In this document: piece after piece, positions 57,174 through 64,000 of the stretch | How positions within the stretch are numbered: position 1 is the stretch's first letter | Layout: every line of letters begins with the position of its first letter | From: Lingula anatina | Taxonomy: Eukaryota > Brachiopoda > Lingulata > Lingulida > Lingulidae | Direction: 5' to 3' | Assembly (NCBI RefSeq): GCF_001039355.2 | Contig: NW_019775846.1 | Span: forward strand, 659,562 to 723,561 | DNA: 64,000 nt | Program-made: the position numbers and the translations under genes | The notes under the pieces: model-generated | The model's database searches: none | Told to the model about the DNA's origin: nothing | What the model saw: the letters and a program-made list of their open reading frames with translations, nothing else

Positions 57174-60100
57174 ATGTCTAATCATCGAAAGCGTCGGGCA
57201 GCAGCGCTTGCCTCAGGCATAGACTTGCTGATGGAGTGTGTAGATGAGGAACTCACTCCTGCCCAGAAGAAAGCATGCAGACAGGCAGAAGAAGAGTATC
57301 AGAATGCCATGAAAGAAATCAAAGCAGCCCAGGCCAATCAGTCCATAGTCTCTGAGCTTCCAGCACCAGCCACTCTCAACGGAACAGCGGGAAGTAAAAA
57401 ATCAAATCAACAAAGTAGGTCAATACAGTTAAAAGTTGCTATTGAATTACATGAAAAATTAATACAGTTTAGCTGTATTCATGATGTTGCGTCACCTGCT
57501 TTGAGACCTCAGTTCGGTTAATTACAGAAGACAAAATATAACAAGACTGAGAATAGTGCCACCTTTGTTCTCAGTAGACCAGCTTTTGTCAATTAGATTA
57601 AATTGTAAGTCCAGCAGTAGATTAAAAAACTTAATTTATGTTAAACACCACTGGATGGCTAACTACTTAGTATTAGATAGCAAAAGTTTATTTTCCATGT
57701 TTTTCAGAGGCAGGAATCAAACTTAAATATGGCTTGTTCTATTCAGAACTTACATAGGATCCAACATTTGATCTTGATTTGTATAGAAGAATTATATTTA
57801 TATTTCCATCAAACATTAAATCTATTGGACATCAAAGCACTGATGATTTTAATTCAGTAATCATATTTTGATTTTTCAAAACTGTATTTTTCACTAAGAT
57901 GTTCCCAGTGACCCAGATATCATTGTGTTGGATGATACCCCTCCAAGAAACCTGAGAACCAGATCCTCTAGCCAAACATCAGCCAAGCAAAATGCAGCAA
58001 AGCAAACAACAAAGTCCCCGGCAACTCCAGTGCAGCAGCCCCTACAATTAGCACAGTCAAATTTGAAGTCAATTCTTAATACTGCCAAAACTGTCCAGCC
58101 CATGATAATAAGAGGGAGTCCTGTAAATGCATCTCAGCCAGGGACGTATATTATATCCGGCGCCAACCTAAGTCAGCTGGGTGTGGCGCCAGGGCAAACA
58201 ATTCAGCTGGTGTACAGTCAGGCTAGTGGAGGTTCACACGGAGCTGGGCAACCAATATATACTAAGGTAAGCTGGTGATATATTCAGATCATCGTCATGG
58301 CTTGAGTTTATTCTTGACTTTGATATGTGTCCATTAGGTTATTAGATAGCTGTAGGTGGTAACCAGATGTGAGTTTTTACATCAATTCCAATGTGGTGAT
58401 TTGGTGACCACCATTTTCTGTCTTAAGTTTATATATAAACCCTTGGACCATTGAGCCTATCAGTCTCCTAATAAAAGCTCTGAGAAATATGCTTTGCTCT
58501 GCCTGAGTGCTCTGAAAAATGCAGTGGCATTAGCATTATGGTGATTGAAATCCTGTCTATAAACATAAGGAGCCCTCTAATAGACCTCTTGGACATTCTG
58601 GACTTCTCTGATTCTGTTGACCTTGTCCCTCAACATTGATGTCAACCTGGGATAGAAAGAAAAGCGTTTATTTCTGCTGTGACGTGATGAGAAAATAGAA
58701 ACACAAGGTAAAATATGGTAAGCACTTACTTTTTTTTTGTAACAATTTATGCATTCTGAAAAGTTGAAGGCACTTTGACTGTATGTTATATGGGTGAAAA
58801 TACAGTTTTGCTTTAGGAGGTTACTAAAGTTCATAATGTGCTCATATTTTAGTAAGAAGAACAGTCAACCACTGTGAAAAATTGGAATTGTTGTGCAGCA
58901 TTATCAGACTTTGTCATTGCTCATTATTTAGTAAATGTGCAGTACTATTACATCTAAAAGTTCACAAACTGAGGCTATATAGCCGCAAGTGTCATTTAAT
59001 ACATGCCTTCGGGTGTGCTTTGTTCTTGATTCATGTATAAAATCAAGAACTTCACAGTTAAATGAATATATGTTGTTCATTTTTGTGTGACTTTATATGT
59101 GACACATATGTATGCTCATACACACGCATGCATGTGGGCGCACACACAGACATGTACGTGTGCCTTGGACATTCTTACAATTATTCTGTTGTTGTGCATT
59201 TCTTGATCTCATAGCCTGTCATCAGAGACCAAATAAGACAGTGACGGTTTGTCATTTCAAGCCATTTGGCTCATTTAACACATCAGTTTTTAAAATCAAA
59301 ATCTGCATCGTGGTATTTTATGTGTATCTTCTGTTTTGCCAAGTTGAGTGAAGGTACTGAAATTAGAGAATCAAAATTTGTTTTACTTTACATCAGTCAT
59401 GTACACCCACTAAAAATTCACTGTTATCTATTGACATTGGTCCTGTATTAATCTTAAGAAGCATTTTTGTTTAAGACTCGCCAGTGCTGCTGTGTAGTGT
59501 ATTGCAAGAGCATTGGTTTTGGTCCAACAGAGGATGGTAGAAAGATTACATATCACAAATTTCCAAAGGACAAAGCACTTCGCAAACAGTGGTTAGCCAA
59601 TATTAAAAGAGAGGAGGGAGAATCATTCCAGGTGTGGTCCATTAACCCTGTGTTGCAACAGTGTGCGTCTCTTTATTAAAATCACATTTTCTTTAATAAC
59701 CTAATACTTAATACAACTGCTGCTACAAGGAAATTTATTGGATTTAGATAATCATACTGTAGTTATAAAGAGAGTTTGATTAAATATGACAAGAAAAGAC
59801 ATAGATTATGCTTTTGCTTGATTAAAAAAGTATTGGATGGTAACATGAACCATTGTACTTTTCCTAGATTTTAACAGAAATTGGTTATAAAACATGCCAT
59901 TTTCAATATTGTTTAGATCAAAGCCTACACCAAGGTTTGCTCCTTGCACTTTAAAGAAGAGGACTTTGAGTATGTAGTATATTGTGGAAGGCGCTACCTA
60001 CTGCCTGGGTCAGTGCCAACTATCTTTGATTGCTGGAAGGACATTACACACTCTATACCACCTAGGAAACCCCGTACCAAAAAGGAGGCACTGCAATTCC

Positions 60101-63100
60101 AGGAGGTAGCCTGTCTGAGGTTTCACGTTGAAAGGGCTGTAAATAAAACCATTGATTACCACAATTTTGTCTTGTCTATCCCATTAAACTTGGCTGGTTC
60201 ATTCAATGGGATCTTTGGCAATTTGCTCATTGTTCACACTTTTTCTAGCTCCAATCATTGTTTTCCCAAAAATATGTATGACCATGAAATATTGTATAAT
60301 TCAATGGGGAAGAAAGCAGCAAACTTGCTTTCTGAAATAATTCATGTTGTTAAAGTTTTTAATGTGTATGATTTGATGATACTTAATACATAATAATTTT
60401 TACTTATCAAGAGTAATAGGTGCAGAACAACCAGGCTGTACATGCACTAAAACTGATCATCAATCATGTTGGCCCCATTTAATTTCCCAAAGCAATTTGT
60501 GTAATAAACTTTCTTTTTCAATCATACAGCCCATGAGTACATTAGAAATTAGTTTCCCACAGATGAAAATTATCATGAATGATCAATCTGATCAAAATTC
60601 TGAAGGTGCAGCAGCTTCTAATCTTGACTGTTAACAACACAAAAGTTAAAGTAATAAAAAATTATTTTTATTATTTAATATGCCTTCACCATTTTCAATT
60701 CTCACATTAACTAGAGTTTCAAGATTTTAAGTGAACTTACTTAACCAATATTTTACTTTATGAATTTTTATCAATTATCATTATATAGTTATTTGAGATT
60801 CTTGGTACAATGAAGTTCCTAGTTTGATATGATCCAAATGATACATTGTTGATTTAAGCCTTGAGGGATAACAACCTTTCATAATTCTTTATATTTTTTC
60901 TTCTATCCTAGATACGAGATCCATATTTCACAATAAGTACATTGTAAACAGCTTATAGAAATATAATGAATTTTATTTTACCATCAAAACAGTGGTTATC
61001 ACATTTATTCGGGAATCTGTGCTTGCCATTGGACCATGCGACCTACATGCATAGCTACCTATTAAACTTTTTAGTAAAAAATGTCAAAACGGAATTATTA
61101 ACCATTGGTCATTATTGGAATATTGTCCTAAACTCCAGAAAATCCATTTTGGGCAAAAATAAATTTGTTATCCCTTTAATATTGTATTAAATAACTTTTC
61201 AGGTCATGTTTTCGCTGTGGAAGACAAAAGAATTGTGTGCAAAATTATTACAAACAAAAAGGATATAATGTTACAATGTTTGAACAGATGAATCCTACAA
61301 TTGTGTCATGTATAATAATGAAATTAGCACACCTACCAGCATGAAAGGGGCATTTTACCCAACATTACACTGTTTTACTTAGAAACACAGTGCATTAACC
61401 TTTTCCAAACTTGTAAGATGACTTCCTTCATCAAAAAAGTAAATGCTAGCAATATTTAACCTCCCCTGTGATGATCTCTCATAACCTGTCACAGCAGCAT
61501 TGCACACGGATTGTGCTTTGTTTTGTATCTCGTCATTGTCATTAGTGAGGCAAAAGGTCAACACAATTGGAGAAGTCCAGAATATCTGAGGAGGTCAATG
61601 ACTGTTCCAAACTAAAGCCAAAGTTTGTACTAAGACTCCAACAATTTGAGAATATTTTAGGTAAGGGGGGAATTGTTGTCTAGCCAATGTTAATATGTTA
61701 ACCCTTGCTTTTACATAAATAGTGACCACTGTATACTTGAGTATGTGTGGAGAAGTCCTTACTGCCTTTTTAACAAACATTGTGTTGATTATAAAACCTC
61801 TTTCTTGATTTATGAAAACAAGCAATATTAGCATTTCTAATGATTTGATAATGTTACTTGCTTTAGTAGTTTATTTTTTTCTTACCTTAGATTGTATTTC
61901 CATGTCTTTTTTCTTTTTAAATTTTGATTCAGGTGTCACAAATACAGAGCACCCCACCCTCACAAACCAAGGCATCTCCAAGGACAAGTGAAGTACTGAA
62001 TCGACTGCAGTCACCACCAGGTAAATTGTTTGTTTTAGGGCATACTTGTAGTTTGTGCCAAAAAAACTATTTAGGCTTCTAGCCCTTCAGGAAGTCGGGG
62101 TCTAAAAGTGGACTGGTGTTGTATCAAATGTATCAAATCTAAACTTTGTTACTACCCCATGGCCAGTGACACTTTAGATGGGTGTTTGCCTAAGTTCTGG
62201 GACCTAATATAATAGATGTAAATTAAGTAATTTTTTTCTACATAGAAAATTGTTAACCTGTATGGCCAAATCTATCACTGTGTTGTAACCAAGTGAAGGA
62301 TGATGAAAGGAATTTTTTTTAGAAAAAATATTTGCCTTGTTAATTGCTAAAACTGATAAGTCGCTTTATTTCATATATGATATCATAGTGAATCTTTTTA
62401 TGGCATTTGAAAGGTGTTTTTAAACATACTTTTTTTGTAAAATATTGATGCATTATTGTACCACCAGCGTAGGCGCTGGNCACAAAACTGGTGGCTGTGT
62501 TCCTTATTTTGTATATGTGGGGGTCTATACGAATACGCTTGCTCCAGCTGGTGGTACAATATTCGGAGGCGGTATCGCCTCTCTGAACCTCTAGTTGTCC
62601 TATAACTCCAATTGCTAGATGAAGTGTTATCCTCAATGTTTATCTGTTAGAACATTCAAAACAAAATAAAAACTTTCCCTTTTCAGTTGTGTCATCCCAG
62701 CAGATAGTTGCAGGAACATTTGGGTTGGGGATCAAACATCCCGCCGGCTATGATGACAAGAAGGAACTAGTTTCAAGAGGAAGACCACGTGAAAAGGACT
62801 CTAAAGGTATACTCAATATACTATATAAAATAGCCGAAAACAGTGTCATGCATTATTAGTTGTATTAAGAAAAAGTACATTTAAAAAATAAAAAAGACAA
62901 TTTCTCACAGAAATATCTGTGTTGTGGGGTGATCAGAAATAGAGCAATTTGTTATTAATAGCACTTTGAAAACACCAAAAATGTACTCTTCATACCTTGA
63001 AACAATTTTGGTCATTTCACTTTCAGGTAACTGGGTGCCATTAGATGAGTATTATTATAGTAAAAAGGAGGGAGATCCATCATACAGAGAGGAGAAAGGA

Positions 63101-64000
63101 GAATTCAGGTTTAAGGTATATTTTTGTTCCTTGATAGTTCAGAATTTGACCTGGTAGAACTTGCAGCAGGCCTCAGTTTGAAAATTGTTGTAAGATTGAG
63201 AAGAAGAAAATTAATTCTACAACCTTTAAACTTTCTTGGCTGGACTACAGGTAAAAATATTAGACGAATAGGGTAAATATTAGTTTGGATCTTTTATTAT
63301 GTAATATGTGGATGCATTTATCAGTTTCCTTATTATTTGTATGATGTCTCATATTTTCACAATGAAAAATACATAAAAATTTTTAGAACTTTTGAACAAC
63401 AGGATTACCATTTTATATACGGGTTTATGGATAAAATATGTGTATCGTAATTATTGTTTCAGTGTTGGTACTGTCATAAAATGTTGTACAACAACGTGAA
63501 GATGATGATTCACCTTAAGGGTCACATAGACTCTGAGAAGCAACAAAACTTGGACCTGGCAGACCTGACACAATGCAAACATTGCTACAAACAGTTTGAC
63601 ACACCCTTTGACCTCCAGTGTCACATTGAAAAAGTATGAATAGTTTAAGTGTCATGAACGCTATTTAAGTAAATTTATTCCTGTGTAGAATTCACTTATA
63701 ATAATTGTTTTTTTAATGTAAGAAAGGTGGTTTATAGAATTTTCAGATTTATTTATGTCATTAAAAGGACAGAAATATTTGAGATTATTTCAAATAATGG
63801 TAAAAAATAGAGAATAGATTCAGATGGTGAATTTTTTTTTTTTTTTTTTTTGTTCATGTGTTAGAATGACTCAAATTTACAGAATTCATGGATGGCCAAA
63901 ATTCAGTACAGATTCTTGTTTTAGCCTGTTACATATTAGTATTGTGAATAAGATTATCTGTTCCTTGTTATGTGACAAAATAATTTTCAGGTTCATCAGA
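57174..64000 (+). CDS. POGZ: POGZ orthologue with an internal THAP domain, 3' end outside window
   Basis: Nuclear zinc-finger chromatin/transcription factor. Exons: 57174-57414, 57899-58266, 59476-59631, 59917-60105, 61933-62020, 62687-62806, 63027-63115, 63463-63633, 63991-64000+. Phases agree across all joins (474 codons plus the start of the last). Residues about 14-30 (IDLLMECVDEELTPAQK) match the vertebrate POGZ N-terminus. Residues 81-203 are Ser/Thr/Gln-rich with a DIIVLDD SUMO-interaction-like motif. Residues 207-292 are a complete THAP domain (C207/C213, P233, W242, C263, H266, SVPTIF). Then come a low-complexity linker, VPLDEYYYSKK, and POGZ-type C2H2 fingers: C418-C421-H434-H438 and C455-C458-H471-H476. 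The ATG lies at the first base after an acceptor, so a 5' non-coding exon is expected. Later fingers and any pogo transposase-derived DDE domain would be beyond 64000. Confidence 0.87.
59476..60105 (+). other. POGZ: THAP domain encoded by two phase 0-0 exons
   Basis: Exons 59476-59631 (52 codons) and 59917-60105 (63 codons) both begin and end in phase 0. Together they hold the C2CH zinc ligands and the invariant Pro, Trp, Phe and xVPxIF elements of a THAP DNA-binding domain. The donor of the first (GTGTGG) is weak, so skipping or read-through to a stop near 59677 is possible. Skipping either exon leaves the frame intact. Confidence 0.9.
60865..61175. mobile_element. TTAA-type MITE, copy 3 (inverted, diverged)
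   Basis: Lies in the POGZ intron 60106-61932. It starts GGGATAACAACCTTTC and ends TTGTTATCCCT followed by TTAA (61176-61179). The left flank is TTGA, a decayed TTAA. Interior motifs such as GATACGAGATCCATATTTCAC are the reverse complement of those in the other two copies. Confidence 0.75.
62455..62560. repeat. Foldback element with 14-bp perfect arms and an internal N
   Basis: ATTGTACCACCAGC at 62455-62468 is the exact reverse complement of 62547-62560. The N at 62480 sits next to the left arm, so some sequence may be missing. It lies in the POGZ intron 62021-62686. Probably a small inverted-repeat element; no target duplication is clear. Confidence 0.7.

Overview
The window is animal nuclear DNA. 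Its genes are intron-rich with GT-AG introns in AT-rich, repeat-littered sequence, and it carries a metazoan-type tRNA-Glu. The protein families are typical of bilaterians: MAP2K4, an AQP8-like aquaporin, DTHD1, a Tctex1/DYNLT protein, RNF111/Arkadia and POGZ. Two secreted plant-type haem peroxidases, unusual in animals, fit a marine invertebrate, most likely a lophotrochozoan such as a mollusc; that placement is inference. The assembly has one 517-base gap (15338-15854) and single Ns at 35125, 47205 and 62480.

Layout. 1-9.8 kb: the 3' ten exons of a MAP2K4 kinase gene (+), with its UTR and flanks. 10.35 kb: tRNA-Glu (-). 11.7-14.4 kb: an AQP8-like channel (-, five exons). 16.4-19.1 kb: two peroxidases tail to tail; the left one is split by a perfect-ended inverted-repeat element. 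22.3-31.3 kb: a 12-exon DTHD1-like gene (+) ending in a death domain. 33.6-34.2 kb: an intronless Tctex1-domain gene (+). 36.4-52.5 kb: RNF111/Arkadia (-), with a 1-kb near-identical duplication in its 5' half. 52.5-52.9 kb: a probable divergent promoter with a 12-bp palindromic E-box. 52.9-64 kb: a POGZ orthologue (+) running off the window.

The most interesting signal is in POGZ. Two exons, both starting and ending in phase 0, encode a complete THAP zinc-binding domain between the POGZ N-terminus and its C2H2 fingers. As far as I know vertebrate POGZ lacks this. The second is the split peroxidase: exact removal of the element plus one TTA restores the reading frame, and a separate frame-preserving splice could bypass the element. 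A TTAA-flanked MITE family occurs three times, and a 102-bp near-perfect hairpin lies inside RNF111.

The genes do not form one pathway. MAP2K4 is stress MAPK signalling, RNF111 is SUMO-targeted ubiquitin ligation in TGF-beta signalling, POGZ is chromatin/transcription, and DTHD1 has death-fold architecture. All exon boundaries were placed by hand from splice signals, phase and protein resemblance; no alignment or database search was run.
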